DNA of 64,000 bases from Morinoia aosen. Lineage: Eukaryota; Arthropoda; Malacostraca; Amphipoda; Talitridae. The notes beneath the pieces were generated by a model. The model worked only from the letters and a program-made list of their open reading frames with translations, searched no databases and was not told the DNA's origin. Location of the stretch: NCBI GenBank assembly GCA_030386875.1, contig CM059562.1, forward strand, positions 66,400,201 to 66,464,200, written 5' to 3'. Position numbers and translations under genes: made by a program. Below, in pieces: positions 26,301 through 39,700 of this stretch (its first letter is position 1; every line of letters starts with the position of its first letter).

Positions 26301-29300
26301 GTGTTCATCATTGTAAGCCTCGGTGTTCGCAGCTTCCAAAAGCCAGTATTTTTGAGATCCAGCTTTGATCGTTTGAGAGTGAGAAATGGTCCATGTTATT
26401 CTGACTACACGATCCCCTGTTCTGCGTACATGTTCATAATCATTGAGTTGAGCTCGCAAATAGCAAGTTCCGTTGCCTAATTATTTACGCTGACGCGGTC
26501 TTTTTCCAATTTACGTACAGATAGTTGAGAACACCCAAAGTACTAACGGTGATGTGTAAATTCATGTTGAATCAAATACTAGTGTGTTTCGGTAGGTTAA
26601 AATACGATTTAAAAAGAAAATAAAGCTACAAAGTGGTCATTGTAGAGTAAAATATACGTTATGATGAGCTATTCAGAGTAGCTACATGAACTTCTAAAGC
26701 ATCGAATTTTCTTCTGAACGTCATTATCTTTGGAGTCAATACAAAGATTCTCTAAAAGTTTGGAAACAATGATCATCAATACAATGAGACACTGCCAGGT
26801 CCTCGTATTAGTCGAAGCACTTTCCATGCATCACAGTCGCCACTATAAACACCTCGCGCAGGTTCCTTTGCAATTTACCACGCACATTTAGCCAGATTCC
26901 AAGAAAGAAAATAAACTCAGAGAGCTCAACAAAGAGGCTAAAGTCTTCTTTAGGGCCACCAAGATGAACAACCGACGACTTCTTGTGCATTTAGCAGGTC
27001 CAAATATTCTTGAGGCAGCTGAAAAGCGCATAAATACACGGATTGGACGTGGCTGTTTGACACGGTCTCAGCTCCAGTGGCCGCCTCTTTAGGCACGCAT
27101 GCCCTGCCTTGGCGGCGGCGTATTGCTTCCTTCTTGTGTGTTTAGCACTTATTGCGCGGCTGCGTGTGCCGCGTGTGGCGGGGATGATGTTGTATGAGTC
27201 AGTGGCAGCAAACTAGATGAGGCTTCACTCTCGTGTACTCAACACCCATGGTGTTGCTGCACGTAGAACATATGGCAGGGGACGTAGCTTAAAATCACCA
27301 CAGGCGTTTGCGCTGATTAGCACTGTGAGGTTCGCGTAGCGCAACTGAGCGTAGTAACATTCACGTGACCGTGAATCCCCTTAACATTTCAGATCGCGGC
27401 CGAGGCTGCCCAGTGGCTGCGCAAAGCTGCGCTGCCTCAAGCAGAGCAAATCCCTTGAATGCAGGCAGCTACAACAGTCAAGTAGATATTTTTGCGTAGA
27501 TGCTGCGCAGCACCGGCGCCGCCAGCCACATGAATTCACGCTAATTGACGACAGTCTGCTCCAATCAAGGCGACGATTTCTAAAACAGCCCATTCTGTAC
27601 ATGTTGGTACATGGAGGTATCATCGAAGTAAGTATTGCGTAAGACAACATTTATTAGTTCTTTTATGCTCGAGTAATGAGCCTGAAATACAATTTGTATC
27701 TTTTATAGTACCATAGATTATTGACTTGAACTACCTCGGTGCTTTAGATCTGCAAATTTCGTTTGAAACTGCAAAAAATGACAGAAATATTTATCTTCCA
27801 AATGGGTTATGCTACGTATGCTAAACCTAGAATTTCATGCTATTGTTATTAATTTTTTTCCCAAAGTGAGCACTTCAAATAAAAATAAGTTTTATACTGA
27901 CGTTAAAAGTCAAACGCTACCTTAGGTGTTATAATAACCAATTAAGCTGTACTTCTCTTATGGAAAAATCTTTAGATGGCATGCATATGTTATAAGAGGT
28001 CGAGGTAACGTGACACACTCTTGGATTCAAAGTATGAACACCGTCCCCATAATTGTTTAGCTGATGGCTATTTTTGCACTACACAATTTATGTTTTCATT
28101 GAGAAATTTTCATTGATAATGCAAGCTATGTTCAATCCGATGAAACAAGTTCTCCGCACTCAATCGATGAATGCCCCCTCGCTTGAGGACGTATTTTATT
28201 TCTCATAAATGTCAAGGCGACCAAGCATATTGAGATCATTTTAGTTTCCTCAAATATTCGAAAGACACGAAAAGGAAATAAGGTGTTAGAGGAGAGCGCA
28301 AAGGATTTTGCGAACCTCGATAAATATAGGATTCTATGCATGCATTGTGAATGCGAGACACTGGGATGAGCTTCAAGACACGCTCCATTATAACGCAGCT
28401 AACTCCACTTTATCGCAGCTAAACCGAAAACACAATTTTTAACCTTGCACTCACAATTTTTGGGCATGTGGTGTTTTTCCTTTGATTCTAAATCATGTGG
28501 CATCTACTCGGATTCATGTTGCTGCAACTCAAAAAGGTGATCATATGAATTTTTCCCCTGCAACTCTTTTTGGAGAAAACTTTCCGTATTTACACAAAAT
28601 GTTTTACAAATTCTCGTAATATTTCAAATGTAAGAAATCAAAAATCAAGTTTTTCTAGTTCTTTCTAAGATTGTACATCAAATTTCATTTTTAAGATACC
28701 GTTTTTATCATGAACAAGATACCCAGTCCTTCTATTCTATTTACTACATTTTTCACAAATTTTCATTCAAAAGTAAAAGAATATTATGCATTCATTCTAC
28801 TCGTTTTAATGAATTATTTTCAATTTACAAACCCTGTAAGTACAATTTAACAGAGCAGTGATTGACTTGTTATATTTTACCCCAATTTTTTATACACCCC
28901 AAGGAGTTTTAGAGTTCCATTACCAAGTTCATACAAAACTGTTTTCTAATAATTTTAATACATTATGTTAGATAGAGTTCACTAGTCGCATCATGAAACG
29001 TAAACTTAGATAAAGACAAGTAAACTAGTCCTTTCCAAGCAAGAGTGAAGCATTTTCCTCTTTAAACTATTAGTGAATCATATAACTATTCTCCTAAGTC
29101 TGTGTGGGTGACTATATTGGAGAATTGTACAGAAACTTCATTGCACAACTGGTGTACTGCAGCAGTATACAACAGCATGTTTACAGTAGCTTGTCTACCG
29201 AGATATGTATGTATGTCTCGACATCTTTTGTCATCGTATTGAAAGAAAACGAATTCACCAATTGGCCTATCGCAAAGCAATATCGCTTAATGATGAACAA

Positions 29301-29985
29301 TATTTTTACGGTAACTTTGTCCTCGATAAACAGTATTTTTTAGTCATCCGCAGAATATAGGTGCGCTGAAATATACGAGTCTTAGAGAACGCAAAGAAAT
29401 TAGAAAACAGAGACAGAAGAAATGCTTCCTCTCAAAAATATCTTTTAAATTACTTAACAGTCCGTGATCACTCCTTTATTATTTTTTCAAAGCCTTGTGC
29501 TCGCGAACCATGAACTCTGTCTGAACTTAAGAGTTATTGCCTGTTAAAATTGGGAGATGGCTCTTCGCATGAGTTTATTTAATTGATTAATTTTCAGAAG
29601 TAGAGTTTTATTGGTTCTGGAACGAATAATTTGTGATAATTTTGTCAAGAGACATATTTTTCGGTGAATTAAGCATTGGTAAATTTTATTTCTAGCTTCA
29701 AATAATCCAGTTGTACGGACGAACCCGATTGTAAGGTCTGTGTTCCGTGATCCAAAATCTGCCTTAATTATAGTGAAATCATCAAGTCATTCTTCATGCC
29801 TGTCGTTTTGTTTGCTGGAAATTTTCTTAACGCTTACGCTAGTCGAGTTTGGTAGTATGGCTCAAACATGAACATAAAAACTTTTTATTTTTAAGATCTA
29901 AAAGACTTTAGAGCGCAGCTTCTACCCTCACCTTTTGAGATAAGGGCTGAAAACTGAATGGCAAATATAGCGCCCAAAATGAGTC
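23302..29985. other. AT-rich stretch with no gene recognised
   Basis: Frames of up to 100 codons (23751-24377, both strands) match nothing known. An 85-codon minus-strand frame at 26202-26459 has a protein-like composition but no recognised domain. GC-rich patches lie at about 24955-25105 and 27060-27200, without a diagnostic frame. Poly-T runs are common. No RNA gene was seen. Confidence 0.35.
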
Positions 29986-30204
29986 ATGACGTTGCCGCAG
30001 AAGGCTTTGTTGCAGAACTATAACACGAAAATCATGCTTTCTCGAAGACTTTCGCTCAATAAAATGTTCAGGAGACAATTTAGGAACTTAACGCTCATCA
30101 AACGCACTGCGTACCCCATCATAAAAATTTCATGTCATCTCATATTAAGACAGAATTATAGTTCTCAGTGTCAGATAACGACATCAAAAAACAGAATACG
30201 GTGA
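29986..30204 (+). pseudogene. Possible mariner-type transposase N-terminus (tentative)
   Basis: The frame MTLPQKALLQNYNTKIMLSR followed by MFRRQFRNLTLIKRTAYPII resembles the first helix-turn-helix region of some insect mariner-type transposases: a QK start, a Y about ten residues on, an FRRxF block, then an R-T-x-x-x-I-x-x segment. No matching C-terminal half lies downstream, and the 23.1 kb fragment is on the wrong side. It could be chance. Confidence 0.18.
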
Positions 30205-33200
30205 GTGCGTCGAGTGCGGATGGCCACATCAGTACTGCTCTTCCAGTCCGCGCCGAAGCACATGCCTGTCGCTTGCCACTTTTCAGAGACTGTATTTATC
30301 ACTTTGCCTGACCGAAGATAATGCAGCATTCTTAGATACGCTCCATTAAAGTGAATGAAAGCTAATTTTCTCCAAATAAAGACATGATTACTCCATGTCA
30401 GATGATTACTATCTTTGTTTCTGCGTGGCCTTCGAATCGTGTGACGAGAATTATGTGGGTTTTGCTTTTGACAAAACGCTTTTCTCTTTAAGCTCCTGAG
30501 TACCCATGTGTAAAATTATATTGCTGTAAATTCTGATATGTAGAGAAAATAATCAATCGTTGCTTGCTCCATGAAAGAATTCCTTAGGAACTCGAAGACT
30601 TGAACAATTCTGATAACTATTTTTCGGACATAGGCCTCCGAATTTTAAGGCTGGAATTAGAAAGCCTGAGCTGCTCAATTTTGCATAAGCCTTATGCTAA
30701 ATGCCGCTCAGATAAAAAAAATTGTGCAAAGGGTAACCAATCTTAACCCTGATAAATACAAGCACCAATATATTAAAAATTATTTTCAGCTTTTCTTCGA
30801 CTTCGTTAGTAACGACAGGCATTTCTAAAAATTCAGTGCGACTTACTGCATTCAAGGTCGAACGAATGGCTTTAGGAAACATCTATCCAAGCTATACTCG
30901 TAGATTTATCTCTTGATTCAATCAATTGATATCCCTTCAGTACACACGCATAAATATCTGTTCGTTCCTCATAACACATATTCTGCGCAAAAAACATGAA
31001 ATTTGGCACCCATACAAAGTTAGGGTTTGCAATTAGTCAACTCTTGCATCGCCGTAGCAACGATTAAATGCCTAAAACAAGTTTTCCAAGTGATGAGCTT
31101 GCTCGCACACTACTTCAGAGATGAGTGCATTAATTTCTCTCGAAGAAAGAGACGCCGTTTGTAATTACAAAAGGCAGTTAATGAACAGATGGAACGTGGC
31201 ATGCACGACACTTCTCACTCTGCGCAACAGGTAGACAAACTTCCTCTAAACTCTAGTACTTTTTACCTACGGTTTGCGCTTTTTGTTCGGATAATGACAA
31301 GTCTTTCTCTTCACCAAATGGCTTCTGTCCAGCGGTCGATTCTTTAAAGAGAACCGCAAGTTATGTGCCCGTAATTGCTTTGAAAAGACAGCGCCTGGCC
31401 GCTGTGTCCCTCCAACACGTACGGTTACGGCTGTTGGACTTGTGGCACAGTTACACAGCAGTGGAAGGTATTCTAACACCCATGAACGAAGCGCACTATA
31501 CCCAACTGCACCTAAAAAGTACGGCATGAGAACGCACAAGAAAGTTCCTTAGGGGATTTGGATTTTAACTCGGAATCGTGTCGTTCATTTAGGTCAGGAA
31601 AATGTTGCTCTAATTTATTTTGTAAATTAACTTTTTAAATGAGTGAAGTTCATCGAATATTTTGAAAGTAATTATGGTATGCTGTGAATTCACACATTTT
31701 ACCATTATTCACTGCATTAAAAGCTCATAGCCAAGAGATATCGCCTAATTTACTCCCACTGAACGACTAACGTGAATTACTCATCGAGGCCCATGCTGCT
31801 CAGGATTTCCTAGATTTCAAGAGCATGCATTTAAAAATATTGAAAGAACGAGGTATAAGGTACGATCTTTCAAGCCCACTGATATTTTACATTCAGTTTT
31901 GTGTACGCAAATGTTCTAATTTTTATAACTACCGTTGGCAGCTTGAACATACATTTCTGTCCAACCTCAGAGCACATCGAATACTTTTATTGAAATTTTC
32001 TTGTTTACCACACCTCATTTATTACCACAATAAATGCTGGTTATTTCTTCCCGAGTTGACTCGCTGAGTCTTTTGAACGACTCTCTTAATTACATTATCT
32101 GCCACTCAGTTCACACATAAAATTTTAGACAATGCTTATCTCATTTCAGCCTCACATCATCAATTCTTCTACTGCTTGCAGTTAATATTAACTCTGAGTC
32201 CTTCAATCACTGCGTTTGTCTTACCAGTACCACTCTGCTATTTCCTCGTATATTTTACATTACCGAAAGTCGAAGATTTTCTATGCTCAATGTAATCAAC
32301 TTTTTATATAAACTTTCACTTAATAACGATCCAGTCACTTGTGGCCTCATTATGAGTCTGGCATATTAAGCTATGATTGAACAACAATCTAAAGCTTTCT
32401 TTTACTTATAGCAGGAAGAGGAAGGAAGAAGCGTATTTGGCTTCAGCCCTGAAGTAAAATTAAGTCCAATGCGGGGAATAAATTTTGCCATAGAGTGAGA
32501 AAGCTTTATCGGAATGAAATTCATACAACCCTTCGAGAAATCAGGCTTCTCGAGTGAAATTTTTTCTCATTGAAGACCCAAAGAAAGGCAAAAGAAAGAA
32601 ATCAGTATGACAAGTGAAATGTTTTTGTCTTCCGCGAAAAGCGAGAAAAGGCAAAATTGAGCGCGTAAACATCGTTAGGCTAAATGCAAAACATGGCGAA
32701 TTGGTTGTTGGAAATTGAATTCAAATATTGCATTTTTCGGGTAGAAGATTAAGAAGTGCTCAATTCTTAGTACACAAACTTATTTAAATTTTAACCTGTG
32801 TTTTTGTACGCTATCTTCGGTTCACGCTGCTATGCAATTAACAACTAAGCATTTAACAATCCATGACTACGTTCATGAAAAATGGAAATGCTCGTTAAAA
32901 AAATAAGATGGACTTAATTGCATCAGTACGTTTGTGTAAACCTGTTTCACCACTGCTTGCGTCTAAACGATCGGAAATGAATTCAAATTATCACGCTCAA
33001 TTTATAATGGGAAATTTTACACAGGATTTTTTATACTACAATCGGTTCTTATACACGCTACGATTAACTTGAGACGCGTATTTCGTCTCTTGGTTTTCAA
33101 TACCATGAGTCAATCAGCCATTTTTTGATTTCAAGTGAGAACTCAATTGAACAAGGAATTTGAAGAATCTGTTCTATATTATAGAGGTGAAAAATAGTAC

Positions 33201-34201
33201 CACTCGCCTCCGCCTAACTTTTCCACACATCGTTACGAGTAACATTGTAAATCGACCCTCATTATACCACGTCGAGGTAATGCAAGCAAGACTGGAAATT
33301 GTGAGTTCAAAACCTGGGTTCTGTTTCAAACAAGGATCAAACCTGGGATTCATCAGTCCGCGCACGTTCAGCAATGTACGGTATACTTCTTATACGCTAT
33401 GTGGCTCGACACTCTCGCCCTTGGTAATGATCTCCCAAAAATGAGGTTTTTAACCAAAGAACCTCAGAACTCTTTTTCACCGAGTGGAAGTGGCAGGCCC
33501 CGGCGAGCTGCAAGTGGCGAATTTCACCTGACTGGTGATCATGCGGTCGCAATTTACTGGCTCGGATGACGCGATTAAGCGCACAAAAACTTGGATGGCT
33601 CGACGCGGAACACTTTTGATGTAATGACTATTGGCATAGGCTTTTGTGAAAGCACGCTAATGAACTCAGGAGCTTGAAGATTGAGCCACAGTGAAGAAGC
33701 TAATCCTCGCGGCGGCACTTCCTTCTATTGCTATCGTATTACGCTCGTAATCAAAAGCTTTTAGCGTGGAGCGCTCGTCTGCTTCCATGAAGGAGCGCTG
33801 CCTGAGATTGTTGCATCTTGGGTGGGACCAACTCGATCAAGAGTTTATCGGAACATCTCCGTATATCTGGCGCTAATCATAATGATGAAAATATTTATCA
33901 CGTTACTTCGGAGAATATTAAGGTGAATACACGCAGGTATTGTGCAAGAGATAAGAGCCGGTTGGTTTTTTGCGCTAATTTAGAGGAAATAAAAATAAAA
34001 AGTGAATTGAATACCCCAAAAGGAGGTAGATAACTTTGAGTGTCAGACGTGTGGGCGCATCGCGCAACTAGATGCGACCAGGCCTGAGCGCTATAGCTTA
34101 CCATGGCTACAGCGCTCGCTGAGGTGCTGTACTGGAACGTTGACGCCTGAGGTGACGAGATCCTTAGAGTCCTTGATTCTTACCTTGAGTTTGGATGTAC
34201 A
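30205..34201. other. AT-rich stretch with no gene recognised
   Basis: Short frames only, the longest about 94 codons (33160-33444, +), none with a recognised domain. No arrays and no element ends were recognised. Confidence 0.4.
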
Positions 34202-34232
34202 ATTTCTTTGCATCATGCTGATGCAAAGAAAT
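34202..34232. repeat. Perfect 14-bp palindrome with a 3-nt loop
   Basis: The arms are 34202-34215 (atttctttgcatca) and 34219-34232 (tgatgcaaagaaat), separated by tgc. The arms are exact reverse complements, and the inner word ATGCAAAG is close to the POU/octamer core ATGCAAAT. It lies about 65 bp before the recognisable transposase remnant. It could be an element-internal site, a regulatory dyad or a cruciform-forming chance palindrome. Confidence 0.9.
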
Positions 34233-34297
34233 GAATGTAAATAAGGGCCATTGGGGGGAAGCAGTAGTGAATTTAGTGTCGCTTTACACAGGTATCA

Positions 34298-34840
34298 TTG
34301 CTTCGGTTAGACGTATATATTCAAAACAACAGGATCCGGATAAAGTTCTTTGCCGAAATTTTGGCCTTACATGCAATTTTTAAACCTCAAATGCCCGTCT
34401 CAGCCGCGGTGGGAGTTGTCATCTCAAGTAAAAAATTTCCTCAAATTTACTCAGCAAAGTGCTTTCGTAAACATGATGGACTTCCGTTCCCAAAAAGTAA
34501 CCATTTTTTAAAAACGTGTAATTCACTTCAGACAAGATTGCACAAATACTCACGCATCATACAAGACACGACTACGACGTTGAAGACCTTTCCTAATGTT
34601 TTAGATCGAGGGAATGTTGCCCCTTCATGGTCAGATCTCAACCCAATAGATTTTTTTGTGTTTCTTCGATTCTGGAGTCAGAAGTGTGGGCAAGGAACCC
34701 ACACAACATCTGAAGCTGTAGAGCGCTTTCTCGAAAAGATGGGAGAAAATTCGTCGAGACGTAATGTGCAAGCGGTCTAGCATTTAAGGAGTAGATTCGA
34801 GGATGTGATTCCTGGATATATGTAAATAGATGCAGAGATA
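34298..34840 (+). pseudogene. Mariner-type transposase remnant
   Basis: The 160-codon frame aligns with the C-terminal half of mariner-type transposases. VYIQNNRIRIKF matches the Y-x-x-Q-N-D-R-I block; MPVSAAVGVVISSKKFPQIY matches P-x-S-V-M-V-W-x-G-V-T-S-x-G-K-x-P-L-I-F; IIQD (residues 87-90) matches the F-Q-Q-D catalytic motif; WSDLNPIDFFVF (111-122) matches S-P-D-L-N-P-x-D-(F/Y)-x-(V/I)-W; and THTTSEAV precedes the usual closing helix. After the stop at 34778 the same frame continues with HLRSRFEDVI, like the family's R-x-R-L-x-x-V-I. Only 22 residues separate the last two acidic residues against about 34 in classic mariners, so a deletion is likely. With the internal stop and no visible terminal repeats it is inactive. 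Confidence 0.72.
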
Positions 34841-36450
34841 TTCAGTAGAAATCGGACACAGTGTGGGCAAAGTTTGAATTTGAGTGCTGTAGGATTTATT
34901 TTGTGTTGTTTACAGAAATCAAAATGATATCCTTGATTTTGGTTGCGCCGACGCTTTTCCTTCTCCTAAGCTTTAGATTATTGTTAAAATCTTCACTGCT
35001 GCTCATCACCACGCAGTTATCCGCCCCTCGGTAGATGAACGTCAGCAGAAAAATCTTGCCATGTTAGGAAATGCGGAACAGCGTCGCTCGCGTGAAATAT
35101 TACTGCTGAAATGCTGGAACATCAGTGAGACACTTTCATTTCTAAGCAAATTATTTCCAGAAATTTAAAAAAATTAAACTCAACATGCATTGACACTTTC
35201 TCAATGCACACGAATAGAGCTTCACGACGGTATAGTGTGTTCCTCAGAGAAGCCATCACAGTGTTCACCACGCTGTGCGTTCTAGCCAGAACACCTCTGC
35301 GATTGCAATAATTTTATAAAAGCTTTGGCTGATGGTGTATCCCTGTCGAATTTCCAGGCTCTATCTACCTTGATACTTCTAAAAACATGCTTTCCCTAAC
35401 ATTTTCACTGAGAATGAGTGAAATTGACGTCAATGACAGGAATGTCCTCATCTTGGTTTCAAGAGCATGTCAGCATTCGCAATGTAAATTTCTTGACAAG
35501 TAAGAGTCAACTACCCTAAAATAATTTCTCAATGTAAAATTCTGTTTGCGTCACGATATACACTCTTCATTACGCGGTTGCCAAGTGTTAGAGCAAACTG
35601 AGAAAGAAAACGTTATTATTTAGTCATTCAAAACATTTCTTTAAAAGATACCCATCATAATTAATATTTATCAGCAGTAGTTTTGAATAAAAATTTATCT
35701 ACCATGTATAAAGGCATTATTATATGTAAGTTGAAGAATAATTATCGAGAAAGACATATTTTTAATAGAATAGTCTTCTACACTAAATTGACACTACGTT
35801 GAAAAACGGGCTGGGACAAAAAAATGAGAAACGCTGCATGTCGAATGTTCCAAACAAGCCTCAACAATTACGAGTCGGGATTCACGTAATTGATCCTCAT
35901 ATTAGCAACGTTGCAGTAAACATTCATAAATTACATTCTCTAAGAAATACATTCATCGAAGTATTGGCGTATTTTGGTCCAGACGATGAGGCACTGTTGA
36001 GATACAGTACGTGTGCCCCATTAAACCACAATAGACAGGACTTGGAACAGTTTTATAGTGTGTGTAAATTTTGAATCAAGTAAGCAAACTGAGAAAATTA
36101 TTCCCCAATATAGAACAACGCAACTTTTTTAATCCCATAACTTAGAAATATTGCGATCTGTAACTTTATATATAAATTATCCCGCCAGATTGCAATCAAG
36201 AAATTTTCACCGTTAGCTCAAGTCATTTGTTTTTGCCTCAAATTTTGATGAATAGCTAATGGACATATTTGCTCCTCAAGCCTCGAAACGGTTGAATGAT
36301 CGGCCCATAACGCCAATGCTGGCACTGAAAAATAGTCACTAGCCCCCAATTTTTTCTATTTTCTCAAACGCTCAGTTTGATTCAGTACAGACTGAAAATT
36401 ACAACTGCGATGGAATGTGCCTCGTTACTGCAGCACTGACAACGTAAGCA
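34841..36450. other. AT-rich stretch with no gene recognised
   Basis: A 91-codon plus-strand frame at 35799-36074 (containing FIEVLAYFGPDDEALLRYS) has a protein-like composition but matches nothing I recognise. No other content is supported. Confidence 0.4.
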
Positions 36451-36731
36451 TCTCTTCACGCTTTTACGTTGATACTGTACGACATATGCGCCTTTACGTT
36501 GACACTGATATATGTATATACCTTTCCGTTGACACTATGCGGTGTGTACGTTTTTACGTTGATACTGCACGACATATACGCCTTTTCGGTGACACTGCCC
36601 TATGTATACGCCTTTACGTTGACACCCTGGGATGTGCACGCCTTAACGTTGACCCTGCCGTATGTATACCCCTTTAAAATTACATAGACACTGTGCGGTG
36701 TGTACGCCTTGCCAATGACGCTGTACGATGG
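36451..36731. repeat. 30-bp minisatellite with a 90-bp higher-order repeat
   Basis: The core word cctttacgttgacactg recurs at 30-bp steps (acgttga-like words at 36466, 36496, 36526, 36556, 36586, 36616 and 36646). The last units are degenerate and one carries a small insertion near 36680. Units 1 and 4 share gatactg(t/c)acgacatatg-like ends, units 2 and 5 share tatgtata, and units 3 and 6 share g(g/a)tgtg(t/c)acg, giving a 90-bp triplet period. Because 30 is a multiple of 3, the plus strand shows a ten-residue repeat of the form RLYVDTxxCI over about 86 codons at 36417-36677. This is taken as a by-product of the array. Confidence 0.93.
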
Positions 36732-39700
36732 TCAGGGTAATCAAGGGAATGAATCCTGGTCATCTACGACATGAGCGCTAGTCGCCTTCTCTACAAGCTT
36801 ATCTAGATTACTCGTTAGGTCTCCTCTTTATTAAAGGCATTATGGACCCACTTGAATAATTCAAGTCAGCCAAACGTTTTCATCGCTTAGTATTAATCAA
36901 ACAAAAGCCCATGTGATCATTTCGACTGCCCAATCCTCGCTTCGTAACAGCCAGAAAACAAAAGGGACTCACTTTAATTGGCTGTCAAATCCCCAGAGGA
37001 AACATTTTTAGCACATTCAAAAGGGCAGCGATGGTCTAATGACTGCCAGGCTTCCTAATTAACAATACAGGTGTGTGTGGCGGCGGCGACTTCGTGCTTC
37101 ATTGTTACGAGAATCAGACTCGGCTCGGCTTGGCTTAACAGTCCCAATTGTTCCTCTCGAGCTTTTGTATTGGAGCCGTTCTTTGGGCTCCCATAGTTGT
37201 GAGCTACATTGTCTCTCCAAGACATCACAACACCAACCGTGTCTACAAGGTTTCTTAATTTCCATCAATCTTCATTATTTTAATCGTTTATTCACTTTCC
37301 TCGAGAGTTAAATGAAGCACATTCAATTAGTAAAACGTTATGTTAAGTATGTTGCTGAAAACCCAAGTGAAGTCAAGTGTATTTTGAGCATCCCGCAAGA
37401 ATCAAAATTTCGACGCCATGATGATGAGGAGGAGCCGACCGCTCAATTTCTTGTGGTGTACTCTGAGACCTCAATTTATTACTGAGCTGGCATATTATGG
37501 AGGCGGACACGCACAGTCCCAGTGAGTGTCCAACAGCCTACACAAGTTAGTGTAATAAATACTAACTCATTGGCGCAGCTCGGAGCGGCGGGAGATCTCC
37601 AGTCGTGACTTTCGATGGACGACCCCCTGTTCTGCTCGACGAAGGCGGTGTGTAGTTCGAGAGGAGGGACGCTCCTCTCTGCTTTTGTAAAGAGACTAAT
37701 TCATTTTTCGCGTAATGTATGTCCGTCCTGAGTTTTGAACGAGATCATTGTTATAGTGAAAGCACATCATGCTCTCTCTAATACTGTTCCTAACACTCTC
37801 TCGTGCTATCCAAATAATTTTAATGACATGCTTGAGGCACTACCGAACGTTTTTATTTATCAGTGTTCAAGTGATTCTTTGATCAACGAAGCACAGACTT
37901 TCTTCGTCGCGTTCAAGAATCGATAAAATATTCTAGCGGTGTCTTTCTTTGCACTTCCAAAAATAATTTTCAGATATTAGGAACAATTCTACGCGTATCA
38001 TGAAGATTTACCTAGGCATAATTGTGCCTCAGACGCATGTGCAATCGTGGGATAAACAACTATATTTTCAGCCGAGCCGTGGTGAATTTCTACGTGCGTC
38101 TTGTAAGTCCAAAGTGCCCTGTGGTTTGAGGAGCAAAAACACACAGGTTAGCTGCTCGAACTCTGCAGTTCCGTCATTTCAGGGGCATTAGTCAGAGCGG
38201 CTGCGTGGCTTCGATGGCAAGCAGGAGTGAGGTAATCGCCCTAACCTTTACATGCAGTTTCACAGCACTAGAAATTCTTTTCCCTATTGGAGAGAAAGGC
38301 GTTTTATGGTTATGTTAGTGAGGCAGTAATTTTAAAACAACCGACAAAGGCACGTTCTATTTATTTTCTAAAATGTACTTTGCTTTACACAACCGGCCAA
38401 GTTAATTAAATGTGATCCGTTATTTTTGCAAGAAAACTACACATTTGTCTCGTATAACAAAGCCATCTGCTCAAAGCCGCAGCAACTCTTAGGGGAGAGC
38501 AAATGAACTGCTAAATTGAGAAGAAAAAACCTACGTAGTAATGAAGACTTTAGACTTCACCTCACGCTTCCATAAACAATCGAGTTTCCTAGTGGCCACC
38601 ATAAGAGCGGGCTTCTCGAGCGAGCGTCTCGGGCGCTTGCAATCTTCCATGCTCCCCACACACAAGACGCCGCTGGCAGGCGGCCGCGGCGAATAAGTCA
38701 TAACTAAAGGTACTACTCTTCTCAGCAGCAACAGCCCCGGGCGCCGCTGGGCATATGGTGTTGACGTCCTTATTTGGCGGACCTTCGCGGCGAGAGACGA
38801 GACGACGTGCCGACCAAACCAGAAAGATTTGCAAGGAGGTCGAGAAAAGTCTCTCCCTTGATGGATCCTGTAGAGGTGTCTTCATTATTTGGAGTGGTCT
38901 CCGAGCTGACTGACAATGGAGGTGCGGGTTTACGGTTTCTCGGCCTTCGATATTGTTCCACTGTGCAAAAAATGTAAAAACTCTTCACGTATTACAATAA
39001 ATCTTCTAATAGCAATGAAGTCCATGCATATGGGGTCTTTATTGGTTTGCTAAAATATTTTCCGAAATTCCTGCACCGAGTGCTGCTTTTTGATTTATCT
39101 AATACTTCATGCCTCACTACAGTGAAAAAGAATACTGAAAAATAAACGTAATAAGTCGATAGAAAACTAGCTCGAGGGAATTCCTCGTAACTTAAATGAT
39201 GATACTGATTATAGAAGCAATAAATTCTTCAAAAATATTCTTTCAAAACTGTATCTTCCCTTGTTACTCTTCTAATGTTAATGCTACTCCAAGTGTGAAC
39301 CACTAAAAATTTTCTGCAAGAAGCTTGGCCATCTTCGAGGCTTCAAATCACTTTTTGCTATTCTAAGGCGTGCGCACCGTAAGATGGCCTCTCCCACAGC
39401 GCAACTTTAAAAAAATTCCTAGATATTTGTATTTGAAAAGGGGAATTAAAAGACGCGTCAATCGCATTCCTCCGCATGATATTTTCAACAAAAGAAGTGT
39501 CGAAAAAAATTGCCCGCAAATCAGATAACGATGGCTGACACTTTTTTGTCATTGTTGTAGATTATTGTTCAGTACTTGAGCCCGTCATTGTTACGGTTCG
39601 CAAGCACATTGTCCGCTCCTGCGCACACCTGAGATCCTCATTGTAACGCTAGTCCAGACTTTTCGTTACAATGGGAGTATCTGATGTCAGCATGTGTGCT

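Noticed and set aside
33280-33400. tRNA-derived SINE or tRNA, from gttcaaaacctggg-like words
   Set aside because: No A box at the right distance, no cloverleaf pairing and no poly-A tail.
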